A stretch of DNA of 64,000 bases from Mucilaginibacter achroorhodeus (GTDB taxonomy: Bacteria; Bacteroidota; Bacteroidia; Sphingobacteriales; Sphingobacteriaceae): the NCBI RefSeq assembly GCF_007846095.1, contig NZ_VOEI01000003.1, positions 186,001 through 250,000 of the forward strand. The letters are read 5' to 3'. Position 1 is the stretch's first letter. Every line of letters begins with the position of its first letter. Made by a program: the position numbers and the translations under genes. This document shows positions 9,576 to 18,407 of the stretch, one piece after another. Under the pieces are notes generated by a model. The model saw only the letters and a program-made list of their open reading frames with translations, did not search any database and was not told the origin of the DNA.

Positions 9576-12032
9576 ATGCTTAAAAACTATTTCAAAATCG
9601 CTTTAAGAGGTTTCCGTAAGCATAAACTGTTCACTTTTATAAATGTAATAGGTTTGTCTATCGGCATCAGTGCATCACTGGTGATTTACCTTATTGTTCA
9701 CTACGATCTTACCTTTAATAAGTTTGCAGGCGGCAACGATGGAATTTATCGTGTGACTACCGAGTATGCATTCTCTGGCGAGGTTGGCTACAATAGTGGC
9801 GTTTGTACGCCGCTAACCGAAGCTGTTAAAACAGAGATCTCGGGTATAGAAAAATCAGCGCCTTTTTACACCCTGTATGAAGCCCGCGTACAAGTACCTC
9901 ACGGCAAAGGAGAAGAGTTTAAACTGAACAAGGAGAACGGCATAGTAATAGCAGATGGCCGCTATTTCAACCTGTTCAAATACGATTGGTTAGCAGGCGG
10001 TGTTAAAACATCCCTAAACTCGCCGTATCGGGTTGTTTTAACCGCAAGTCAGGCTAAAAAGTATTTTCCGGGTATGGGCTACCAGGACATGATAGGCCGG
10101 GAGGTAATTTATGAGGATTCAGTAAGAACCAATGTAAGCGGTATAGTTGCTGACCTGAAAGGTAATACGGACTTCCTTTTTCATGATTTTATCTCGTTTA
10201 AAACCGCAGATGTAGACAGCCTGTTTAAAGGTTATTTTCAACCTACCGAATGGGGTAGCACCAATTCGGCATCGCAACTTTTTGTCAAGCTGGATAAAAA
10301 CACGGCTGCTGCAAACGTGATCAAACAGTTAAATGTATTACGTAACAAACGAGCACTGCAAAAGGCAGATAAGGCTAATTACACCAAATTTGATCTGGAG
10401 AAACTGGATAATCTTCACTTTGACCAAAAGTACTATTCGTTTGATGGCGCACGTACGGCCAATCGCAGTACGCTCTATGGTTTGTTAGTAATAGCCGCAT
10501 TCTTGTTGCTATTGGGTTGTATCAACTTCATAAATCTGACTACAGCACAGGCCTCACAACGTGCTAAAGAAATAGGCATCCGCAAAACTATGGGCAGCGG
10601 GAGAAGCCAGCTTATTATGCAATTCATGAGCGAGACTTTTTTGGTGACCCTGTTTGCCGTTATCATCTCTGTTGCGCTTACGCCTTTAATCCTGAAGTTA
10701 TTCAGCACATTTATTCCTAATGGTGTAAAGCCGGATCTGTTACAACCTGATCTTTTGTTATTCCTTGCAGGCTTAACTGTAGTAGTAAGCGTATTATCGG
10801 GCTTTTACCCGGCGCTGGTTTTATCTAATTATAAACCGGTTATTGTGTTAAAATCGCAGGTAGCCCCAACATCCGGCAATACCCGCAAAACCCTTTTGCG
10901 CAAATCGTTAACTGTTACCCAATTTGTTATAGCGCAATTTTTCATCATGGCTACCATACTGGTGAGCAAGCAAATTCATTATGCCTTAACTAAGGATCTT
11001 GGCTTTAAAAAAGATGCCATCTTAATTGTTACAACGCCTTACAAAAGTGCCCGAACCAACAAAAAGCAGGTTTTCTTAAATAAGATACGTTCAATGCCGC
11101 AGATAAAAATGATAGCGGTAGGGGGAGATGCACCATTATCCGGGGGCACGCACTCAACCGAGGTAACTTACAAAAACGGTAAAACCGAAATAAAAACCGA
11201 TCTGCAGCAAAAATTTGGCGACGAGAATTATCTGAAAATATATGGTATAAAATTGCTTGCCGGCCGTAATCTTACACCCGCCGATACCGGTAAAGCAACC
11301 GTAATTAATGCCACTTATGCAAAAACGTTAGGTTTTAAAAATGTTGCCGATGCTGTTGGTATAACGCTGGACTACAATGACAAAAAACGGCAGATAGTTG
11401 GTGTAATGAACGATTTTAACCAGAAATCGTTACGCTCGCAAATTAAACCTTTGGCTTTTATTGAACCACAGCGTTTCAGTAACCGTGTATTGCATATTGC
11501 GTTAAAACCGCAAACTGCAGGAGGCAAGGAATGGAAAACAGCCATTGCAGGCATGGAGCAGGTTTGGAAAGAGCTTTACCCCGAAGATGAATTTAGCTAT
11601 GCATTTTTTGATGAAAGCATTGCCAAATTTTATGAAAGCGAACAACAGATATCAACTTTGTTGACTTGGGCAACAGGCCTTTCAATACTGATAAGCTGCC
11701 TTGGTTTGCTTGGCCTTGCCATGTATACTACCAGCCTTCGCACAAAGGAAATAGGCGTACGCAAAGTATTGGGCGCCACCGTTGCCCAAATAGTGACGCT
11801 ATTATCAACCGAATTGGTTCTGCTTATTGTGCTGGCCTTTGTATTGGTAACGCCGATAGCTTTTTACGCTATGCACAAATGGATGGAAAACTTTGCCGAC
11901 CGAACCAGCATCAGCTGGTGGATATTTGCCTTAAGCGGCGCAGGGATGTTGCTGATAGCACTGTTTACGCTTAGCTTCCAAACTATAAAGGCTGCTATAG
12001 CAAATCCGATTGGCAGTCTGCGCAGCGAATAA
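9576..12032 (+). CDS. FtsX/MacB-type ABC transporter permease
   Basis: 818 residues, the longest member. Starts MLKNYFKIALRGFRKH. Coupling motifs are KEIGIRKTMGS in the first half and KEIGVRKVLGA in the second; the second periplasmic domain has VMNDFNQKSLRS. It ends AIANPIGSLRSE, a variant of the common tail. It is the last gene of the 4673-12032 run, closed by a strong terminator at 12052. No ATPase domain. The family in Bacteroidota usually pairs with a MacB-like ATPase encoded elsewhere; which one serves this array cannot be told from the window. Confidence 0.93.
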   Translation: MLKNYFKIALRGFRKHKLFTFINVIGLSIGISASLVIYLIVHYDLTFNKFAGGNDGIYRVTTEYAFSGEVGYNSGVCTPLTEAVKTEISGIEKSAPFYTLYEARVQVPHGKGEEFKLNKENGIVIADGRYFNLFKYDWLAGGVKTSLNSPYRVVLTASQAKKYFPGMGYQDMIGREVIYEDSVRTNVSGIVADLKGNTDFLFHDFISFKTADVDSLFKGYFQPTEWGSTNSASQLFVKLDKNTAAANVIKQLNVLRNKRALQKADKANYTKFDLEKLDNLHFDQKYYSFDGARTANRSTLYGLLVIAAFLLLLGCINFINLTTAQASQRAKEIGIRKTMGSGRSQLIMQFMSETFLVTLFAVIISVALTPLILKLFSTFIPNGVKPDLLQPDLLLFLAGLTVVVSVLSGFYPALVLSNYKPVIVLKSQVAPTSGNTRKTLLRKSLTVTQFVIAQFFIMATILVSKQIHYALTKDLGFKKDAILIVTTPYKSARTNKKQVFLNKIRSMPQIKMIAVGGDAPLSGGTHSTEVTYKNGKTEIKTDLQQKFGDENYLKIYGIKLLAGRNLTPADTGKATVINATYAKTLGFKNVADAVGITLDYNDKKRQIVGVMNDFNQKSLRSQIKPLAFIEPQRFSNRVLHIALKPQTAGGKEWKTAIAGMEQVWKELYPEDEFSYAFFDESIAKFYESEQQISTLLTWATGLSILISCLGLLGLAMYTTSLRTKEIGVRKVLGATVAQIVTLLSTELVLLIVLAFVLVTPIAFYAMHKWMENFADRTSISWWIFALSGAGMLLIALFTLSFQTIKAAIANPIGSLRSE

Positions 12033-12051
12033 GGCACTTCATTTTGATTAA

Positions 12052-12085
12052 ACATAAAAGCGGACCTTAAAAGCCGCTTTTATGT
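12052..12085 (+). terminator. intrinsic terminator after the 4673-12032 permease run
   Basis: A perfect 12-bp stem, ACATAAAAGCGG with CCGCTTTTATGT, loop of 10 nt, followed by TTTTAG. It sits 19 bp after the stop of the permease at 9576. Confidence 0.85.
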
Positions 12086-12099
12086 TTTAGTTAAGATAT

Positions 12100-12120
12100 G
12101 TTAAATAGCTATAATTTAAC
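12100..12120. repeat. short inverted repeat upstream of the permease at 12158
   Basis: GTTAAAT and ATTTAAC are perfect inverted 7-mers separated by 7 bp, between a terminator and the next start codon. Position and symmetry would suit an operator, but the sequence is AT-rich and could be chance. Confidence 0.3.
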
Positions 12121-12157
12121 AGCTTATATGAAGATATTGCAGGTATAAACTTATTAT

Positions 12158-14521
12158 ATGCTCAAAACTTACCTGAGGACCGCCTGGCGAAGTATCATTA
12201 GCAACAAAACATCATCTATCATCAACATCAGTGGTTTGGCCGTTGGAATGGCAGTAAGTTTCATGTTGCTGCTGTATGTTTACAATGAATTTAGCTTTGA
12301 TAAGTTCCATCCAAATAGCGACCGTATTTATCAGGTTTTTAAAAACCAGCCAGCAAACGGAGTAATTAAAACAAGGAACTACACTACGCAACAGCTCGCA
12401 TCAGTCTTAGAAAAGGATATTCCCGAGGTAGAAAAAACCGCGCGGATGAGTGAAATGATGAGAGTACTTGTGACTTACAATAATAAATCGCTTAGATTCA
12501 GATCGTTTGCTGTAGATCCATCTTTCTTCGATATATTCAATTTTGACGCAGTTTATGGTACGAAAAAAAAGCATCTTACAGATGAATCTTCAGTTGTATT
12601 AACACAGTCTACAGCAGCAGCGCTTTTTGGTTCCTTGGATCCGGTCGGTAAAACAATACAGTACAATTCCTTTCCATTAAAAGTTGCTGCAGTTATCAGG
12701 GACAATCCAAGAAATTCAAGTTTCGATTTTGAGGTGTTGATACCATGGCAAGCATTTATGAACCAACAACCGTGGTTAAAAGATGCGGGCTGGGATAATT
12801 ATTCCTACTTCACCTATGTTTTGTTTAAAAGTGGGGCCTCTGTTCAAACTGCCAATCTTAAAGTTAAACACCTAATAGCCCAGTATTATCCGCCCGATAA
12901 AGATATAGAATTATTCATGTATCAATTTAGCAGATTACACCTGTACGGGAATTTTACAAACGGGGTTAGTACTGGTGGAAATATAGAGTATGTGAGGCTT
13001 TTTTTGATATTGTCTATCAGTATTTTGATTGTTTCATGTATAAACTTCATGAATTTATCTACAGCCAGGTCAGAAAAAAGGGCCCGCGAAGTAGGTATTC
13101 GCAAGACTTTAGGAGCGAGGCGATCCGGGCTGGTAAAACAATTTCTTTGGGAAGCTATTGCCTTAGCTTTTATTGCTTTGATAATAGCTTTACTTTTAAT
13201 GGTCTTGCTGTTGCCTTTTTTCAATAGGATCATGCACGTAGTTCTGTTCTTTCCATACGGCGATGCCAGGTTTTGGACTTTGTCAATTGCGATAACCTTT
13301 TTTACAGGTGCTTTAGCTGGAAGCTATCCAGCTTTATATCTTTCATCATTCAAACCTTTAAAAGTCTTAAAAGGTAAAATAAATACTTTGGGTGCAGCCA
13401 TTGCACCCAGGCAAGTTTTAGTTGTTTTACAGTTTACTTTTGCAATTTGCCTCATTTTAGGCAGCGTGTTCATTTACAAACAAATCTTTTTTATTGCTAA
13501 TAAACCGGTTGGGTTTAGCAAACAAGGGTTGATAGAATTACCAATTGAGGGTGGTTTATTTGGGAAATTTGAGTCGTTTAGAAATGATGTCATCAATTCC
13601 GGAGCAGGAACTGACGCTGCAATTATATCTGAACCAATCACGCAAATAACAGGTGCGTCATGGGCAAATAATTGGCCCGGACAGTTACCTGGAGAGGATA
13701 AGATTTCTATTGATTGCATAGCTGCGACATATCACTTTACCCAAACATATCAGCTTAAAGTTATTGACGGACGTGATTTTGATATTTCCCGGCCGTCTGA
13801 TACAACGGGAGTTATTTTAAATGAAGCCGCTGTAAAACTAATGAGATTAAAGCAGCCGATTGGCCAAACTATAAAATGGATGGGTGCCAATCGTACTGTT
13901 ATAGGGGTTGTTAAAGACTTTGTTTGGGGTTCGCCCTATGAACCTGTGAAGCCCACCATAATCGGTTATGTAAAAGACTGGATAGGCAACATCGGCATAC
14001 GCCTTAACCCAAACATGCCTGTTTCCAAAAGTTTAGCTTCATTAGAACGCATTTACAAAAAATATAATCCCAACTATCCGTTTGAATATACTTTTACCGA
14101 TGAAGCCTTTGATAAAAAGTTCCAAAGTGAAAAAATTTTGGGCGCCATGGCCATCACATTTACAGCGCTTGCAATATTTATTTCGTGTTTGGGTTTATTT
14201 GGGCTGGCTTTATTTTCTGCAGAACGGCGACGCAAGGAGTTGAGCATAAGAAAGGTTTTAGGAGCCAGCGTAGCAAATCTATGGTTCAAACTATCCCAGG
14301 AATTTATCAAACTGGTCATCATTTCATTTTTTATAGGGTCGGCAATCAGCTGGTACTACATACAAGGTTGGTTAAATACTTACACCTACCATGCTGATAT
14401 TTCTTTGGATATTTTTGGCCTTACATTAATTGGAAGTTTGATGATCTGCCTCACCGCAGTAAGTTGGCAGGCAATAAAAGCAGCGCTGGTTAACCCGGTA
14501 AAAAATCTGCGAAGCGAATGA
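12158..14521 (+). CDS. FtsX/MacB-type ABC transporter permease (DFVWGSPYE subfamily)
   Basis: 787 residues starting MLKTYLRTAWRSI. Architecture as in the other members, with REVGIRKTLGA and KELSIRKVLGA coupling motifs and C terminus ALVNPVKNLRSE. The second periplasmic domain reads VVKDFVWGSPYEPVKP, matching the permease at 2098 (DFVWGSPYEQTRP) rather than the three genes between them. It has its own upstream region after a terminator, so it is a separate transcription unit. The sequence looks somewhat more AT-rich than its neighbours (by eye only). Substrate and ATPase unknown. Confidence 0.92.
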   Translation: MLKTYLRTAWRSIISNKTSSIINISGLAVGMAVSFMLLLYVYNEFSFDKFHPNSDRIYQVFKNQPANGVIKTRNYTTQQLASVLEKDIPEVEKTARMSEMMRVLVTYNNKSLRFRSFAVDPSFFDIFNFDAVYGTKKKHLTDESSVVLTQSTAAALFGSLDPVGKTIQYNSFPLKVAAVIRDNPRNSSFDFEVLIPWQAFMNQQPWLKDAGWDNYSYFTYVLFKSGASVQTANLKVKHLIAQYYPPDKDIELFMYQFSRLHLYGNFTNGVSTGGNIEYVRLFLILSISILIVSCINFMNLSTARSEKRAREVGIRKTLGARRSGLVKQFLWEAIALAFIALIIALLLMVLLLPFFNRIMHVVLFFPYGDARFWTLSIAITFFTGALAGSYPALYLSSFKPLKVLKGKINTLGAAIAPRQVLVVLQFTFAICLILGSVFIYKQIFFIANKPVGFSKQGLIELPIEGGLFGKFESFRNDVINSGAGTDAAIISEPITQITGASWANNWPGQLPGEDKISIDCIAATYHFTQTYQLKVIDGRDFDISRPSDTTGVILNEAAVKLMRLKQPIGQTIKWMGANRTVIGVVKDFVWGSPYEPVKPTIIGYVKDWIGNIGIRLNPNMPVSKSLASLERIYKKYNPNYPFEYTFTDEAFDKKFQSEKILGAMAITFTALAIFISCLGLFGLALFSAERRRKELSIRKVLGASVANLWFKLSQEFIKLVIISFFIGSAISWYYIQGWLNTYTYHADISLDIFGLTLIGSLMICLTAVSWQAIKAALVNPVKNLRSE

Positions 14522-14562
14522 CATTGGCTAACTATAAGGCTTAAAATGCGTAAATTCGCGTT

Positions 14563-15177
14563 ATGAATTTTTCATCAAAGTTGTTGGAAGAAGCAGTGGC
14601 GGAATTTGCAAAACTGCCCGGTGTTGGTCAAAAAACTGCCCTTCGCCTGGTGCTGCATTTACTTAACCGGGATGTAGAAGAGGTGCAAAAATTCAGCAGT
14701 GCGGTTAGCCGTTTACGTAACGAGATACAATTCTGTCAAACCTGCCATAACATATCTGATACTGCTATTTGCGAAATATGTGCTTCGCCGCGGCGCGATC
14801 ATGGTTTGATATGCGTGGTGGAAGATACGCGTGATGTAATGGCTATCGAGAACACCAATCAATACAACGGTGTTTACCATGTATTGGGCGGACTGATTTC
14901 GCCCATGGACGGTATCGGCCCGTCTGACCTGCAGGTTGATTCGCTTGTTGAGAGACTTAAAGAAAATAACATAAAGGAAATTATTTTTGCCCTAAGCGCT
15001 ACTATGGAAGGCGATACCACCATATTTTATTTGCACAAACGCTTAAAGCAATTTAATATAAATATCTCTACTATAGCCCGTGGCATAGCTTTTGGAGGTG
15101 AATTGGAGTACGTTGACGAGATTACTTTAGGACGATCTATCGTAACACGCGTTCCGTATGAGAATTCATTATCCTAA
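14563..15177 (+). CDS. recR: recombination mediator protein RecR
   Basis: 204 residues, the normal RecR length. A helix-hairpin-helix near the N terminus ([12 protein letters not shown], about 18-29), a zinc module with Cys58, Cys61, Cys70 and Cys73 (FCQTC...ICEIC), and a Toprim domain from about residue 82 ([13 protein letters not shown]). RecR works with RecO and RecF in loading RecA on single-stranded gaps. It starts 41 bp after the last permease and is followed after 5 bp by a glycosyltransferase gene, with which it is probably co-transcribed. Confidence 0.97.
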   Translation: MNFSSKLLEEAVAEFAKLPGVGQKTALRLVLHLLNRDVEEVQKFSSAVSRLRNEIQFCQTCHNISDTAICEICASPRRDHGLICVVEDTRDVMAIENTNQYNGVYHVLGGLISPMDGIGPSDLQVDSLVERLKENNIKEIIFALSATMEGDTTIFYLHKRLKQFNINISTIARGIAFGGELEYVDEITLGRSIVTRVPYENSLS

Positions 15178-15182
15178 CGCAT

Positions 15183-16022
15183 ATGAAACTTTCTGTCATC
15201 GTAGTTAACCGCAACATGTGCAGCCTGCTCAAACAGTGCCTGCCTACTTTAATAAGGGCATGTCAAGATATTGAACATCAGATAATTGTAATTGATGATT
15301 CATCCACTGATAAATCGGTTGAAATGGTTAAGACAGATTTCCCTGAAGTTTCGATGATAGTGAATGAACAATCTATCGGTATGGCAGCAAGCCGCAATTT
15401 AGGTACAGAAAAAGCTAAGAGCGAGTACGTTTTACTGGTCAATGCGGATATTATAAGCGGCAAAAAAACAGTAGAACAAGTCGTTCAATTTATGGAAGGT
15501 CACCCAGACGCAGGAGCCGTTGGTGTGCGTGCTTTAACACCCCGAGGCCGCTTTATGCCTGAGTCGAGAACCGGCTTTGGTCGCAGCTGGGCCACATTGC
15601 TTAAAATTACCGGTTTAGCTAAATATTTCCCTAAATCGCGTCTGTACAAAAATGAGGAGCGCTGGATAAACGAAGATGAGTTTGCCACAACCGAAGTAGA
15701 CGTGATTAACGGAGCATTTATGTTATTACGACGTTCTGCTTTGAACAAGATCGGTAAACTGGATGAAAGGTTTATTCAATTCGGTCATGATATTGATCTG
15801 TCATTCCGATTAAGGCTTGCTGGCTACAAAAATTACTACTACCCGCGCACATACATTCTCAATTTTGCCAAACAACTAACTTCCAAATTTACGTTGGATT
15901 ATATCCGTAAATTTTATGGGGCTATGATTATATTCGCCGGTAAATATCTGTTTAAAATGCCTGAAATAAAGGTTCCTGGCATACCGCAGATGTTTGCCCC
16001 GAAATATGAAATTGAAAGATAA
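15183..16022 (+). CDS. family 2 glycosyltransferase
   Basis: 279 residues. GT-A fold signs: SVIVVNRN at the N terminus, IDDSSTD at about 38-44, the VNADI metal-binding region near 86-90 and the GHDIDLSFRLRLAG block near 201 that resembles the ED-x-D region of rhamnosyltransferase-like GT2 enzymes. No membrane segments, so it is probably cytoplasmic and acts on a lipid- or polysaccharide-linked acceptor; donor and acceptor are unknown. Its last 17 bases overlap the start of the SDR gene downstream, which points to translational coupling. Confidence 0.9.
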   Translation: MKLSVIVVNRNMCSLLKQCLPTLIRACQDIEHQIIVIDDSSTDKSVEMVKTDFPEVSMIVNEQSIGMAASRNLGTEKAKSEYVLLVNADIISGKKTVEQVVQFMEGHPDAGAVGVRALTPRGRFMPESRTGFGRSWATLLKITGLAKYFPKSRLYKNEERWINEDEFATTEVDVINGAFMLLRRSALNKIGKLDERFIQFGHDIDLSFRLRLAGYKNYYYPRTYILNFAKQLTSKFTLDYIRKFYGAMIIFAGKYLFKMPEIKVPGIPQMFAPKYEIER

Positions 16023-16821
16023 GGTTGTTGTCATCACCGGTGCATCATCAGGCATTGGTAAAGCCCTTGCATATGAATTTGCCAAGCGCGGTGCTAATTT
16101 GGTTTTAGGCGCAAGACAGTTTGTAACCCTTTGTGAAATTACGCAGGATATTGAAGGCCGCTACAACAACCGATCTGTAGCTGTGCAATGCGATGTAGCT
16201 ATCGAAGAAGACTGCAAAACACTTATTAAACAATCTATTTTGACATTCGGCAGGGTAGACGTTCTGATCAATAACGCCGGCATTTCTATGCGGGCACTTT
16301 TTAAAGATGCAGACCTTAAAGTACTAAAAAGCTTAATGGATGTTAACTTTTGGGGTACTATAAATTGCACCAAACACGCATTGCCGGAGGTTACAAAGAC
16401 CGGCGGCAGTATAGTAGCCGTATCATCCATTGCAGGGTACAAAGGTTTACCGGGCCGTACGGGCTATTCGGCCTCGAAATTTGCCATCAACGGTTTTATG
16501 GATGCCCTTCGGGTTGAGAACCTTAATACAGGTGTGCACATTATGGTTGCCTGCCCCGGCTTCACTGCCTCTAATATTCGTAATACTGCCCTAAATAAAG
16601 ACGGTATCTCTCAGCAGGAGAGCACTTTGAATGAAAACAAAATGATGACTTCCGAAGAAGTTGCTAAACAGATAGCAGACGGCGTTGAGCAAAGAAAGCG
16701 TACACTCATCTTAACTTTTCAAGGTAAACTTACAGTGTTTCTAAGCAAATTCCTGCCTTCCTTTGTTGATAAACAGGTTTATAAATTGTTTTCCAAAGAG
16801 CGCGACGCTTTGATCAAATAA
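16006..16821 (+). CDS. short-chain dehydrogenase/reductase
   Basis: 271 residues from the ATG at 16006, which puts the cofactor motif TGASSGIG at 11-18, as usual for classical SDRs; a TTG 12 bp upstream is less likely. NNAG is at 89-92, the catalytic Ser at about 140-141, and Tyr154/Lys158 form the YxxxK motif (GYSASK). The C-terminal part (VEQRKRTLILTFQGKLTVFL) resembles SDRs of the DHRS7-like/YqjQ group. The substrate cannot be told. It overlaps the glycosyltransferase by 17 bp. Confidence 0.92.
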   Translation: MKLKDKVVVITGASSGIGKALAYEFAKRGANLVLGARQFVTLCEITQDIEGRYNNRSVAVQCDVAIEEDCKTLIKQSILTFGRVDVLINNAGISMRALFKDADLKVLKSLMDVNFWGTINCTKHALPEVTKTGGSIVAVSSIAGYKGLPGRTGYSASKFAINGFMDALRVENLNTGVHIMVACPGFTASNIRNTALNKDGISQQESTLNENKMMTSEEVAKQIADGVEQRKRTLILTFQGKLTVFLSKFLPSFVDKQVYKLFSKERDALIK

Positions 16822-16829
16822 CCTGGTCT

Positions 16830-18227
16830 TTACAATTCATAAGTAACACCTTTTTCAGGAATATTCACCTTATATCCATCTGCTGTCAACGAGTCTGACA
16901 AGGCTTGCATTGCACTCGTTTCACCGTGTACCAAGTAAATGCCCTTTAACTGCTCAGCATCCTGCGATTTGATATTGTTTACCAAGTCTTGATGATCACC
17001 ATGGGCGCTAAGCACGTCGGTTTGTTTGATAGTGGCATAAACAGCCAGGTCGCGGTCTTTGATATGCACAATAGGGTCGCCGCGTAGCAGCCGGTAGCCT
17101 AATGTCCCCTTTGCGCAATAGCCTATGAACAGAATGGTGCAATAGTAATTTTGTATATTATAAAACAAGTGATCTTGTATACGGCCGCCCTCCAGCATCC
17201 CGGCAGAAGAGATGATGATACAAGGCTCGAAGTAATTGGATACCTGTCGGCTGTCTTTCAACGTCTCAACGTAGGTAAGGTTGTCAAATTCAAACTCGTC
17301 ACCTTGCGTGTTGTAAAACTCCTGTGCTTCAGGATTAACCTGGTTGTGGTGCTTGCGGTAAAGTTGCGTGGCCCGGCTTGCCATAGGGCTATCTACAAAT
17401 ATCTTAACCGGGGGAAGTGCACCGCTGCTGAAGATTTTATTTAGCACAAAAACCAATGACTGCGTACGGCCAATGCTAAATGCAGGAATTATCAATCGCC
17501 CTTGTTCTTTGATGCAAACCTTGTCTATGATCTCCTCAAGGGTTTTCTGAACGCCTTTACCCTTGCTGTGGTTACGGCCTCCGTATGTAGCTTCAGACAC
17601 CAGGTAATCAACTTTTGGTAGCGGTTGCGGGTCGTTAAGTACAGGATATCCCTTGCGACCGATATCGCCCGTAAAGGCAATTGTTTTTTCTACCCCCTCA
17701 TCGTTTACCTTGAGCACTATGCCTGCGGCGCCAAGCAGATGTCCCGCAGGCACAAACGTTACCTCGATATCACCTGTTATTTTAAATGGTTTGTTGAAGT
17801 TGATGGTGATAAAGCGCTCAACAGTATCCATCACATGTTTTTGCAGGTACAATGGCTGCGGGCCACCGCTGCTGTGTTTATGCCTGCGGCGATGCTTATT
17901 GCCCTTTTGCGCTTTTTGTAAAAAGATGTTCACCGAATCCATCAGCAACAGCTCGGTAAGGTCAGCCGTGGGAGGGGTGCAAAGTATCTGGCCATTGAAG
18001 CCCATACGCACAAGCGTAGGCAGGTTGCCCGAGTGGTCTATATGAGCATGCGTAAGTATCACAACGTCGATCTCCTCGGGCCTGAAGCCGAAATCTTCGT
18101 TCACCTGTATATTGTGATCTTTTTCGTAATCAAGACCACAATCGATCAATATTTTATATTGGCCAACCTGCAGCAAGTGCATACTGCCGGTTACCTGCCG
18201 GGCTGCCCCGTGTATGGTTAGTTTCAT
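16830..18227 (-). CDS. beta-CASP metallo-beta-lactamase RNase (CPSF/Ysh1-like)
   Basis: 465 residues. The zinc-binding HAHIDH is at 60-65, followed by PAGHLLGAAGI, FTGDIGRKG, the beta-CASP segment with SAGMLEGGR and the late SAHGDHQDL histidine motif. This order is that of the CPSF73-like bacterial exonuclease/endonuclease group acting on RNA in the cytoplasm. It converges with the SDR gene, with stops only 8 bp apart, and its upstream region (18228-18407) holds an unusual cluster of GTTCAC palindromes. Confidence 0.92.
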   Translation of the reverse strand: MKLTIHGAARQVTGSMHLLQVGQYKILIDCGLDYEKDHNIQVNEDFGFRPEEIDVVILTHAHIDHSGNLPTLVRMGFNGQILCTPPTADLTELLLMDSVNIFLQKAQKGNKHRRRHKHSSGGPQPLYLQKHVMDTVERFITINFNKPFKITGDIEVTFVPAGHLLGAAGIVLKVNDEGVEKTIAFTGDIGRKGYPVLNDPQPLPKVDYLVSEATYGGRNHSKGKGVQKTLEEIIDKVCIKEQGRLIIPAFSIGRTQSLVFVLNKIFSSGALPPVKIFVDSPMASRATQLYRKHHNQVNPEAQEFYNTQGDEFEFDNLTYVETLKDSRQVSNYFEPCIIISSAGMLEGGRIQDHLFYNIQNYYCTILFIGYCAKGTLGYRLLRGDPIVHIKDRDLAVYATIKQTDVLSAHGDHQDLVNNIKSQDAEQLKGIYLVHGETSAMQALSDSLTADGYKVNIPEKGVTYEL

Positions 18228-18312
18228 TTAGTCAGTAGGTGAACAACAGGCCCAAAGGGCTGGTCTGTTGCAATAATAATAATTAATCTGTTTTGTTTTG
18301 GGCAAATACACT

Positions 18313-18356
18313 GGTGTTCACGTTCACGCCATGAACACTTGTGAACACCGTGAACG
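18313..18356. repeat. cluster of GTTCAC/GTGAAC palindromes
   Basis: Two nested perfect inverted pairs: GGTGTTCAC (18313-18321) with GTGAACACC (18341-18349), and CGTTCACG (18321-18328) with CGTGAACG (18349-18356); ATGAACAC lies in the middle. Five copies of the same hexamer in either orientation sit in 44 bp, upstream of the beta-CASP gene and downstream of the ABC exporter, both on the minus strand. It could be a multi-site operator or a foldback repeat; no U-tract follows, so a plain terminator is less likely. Confidence 0.6.
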
Positions 18357-18407
18357 CAAATTATAGCAATATGGAGTATTCAGCTATGCATGCGAAAGCT
18401 TTCCATA

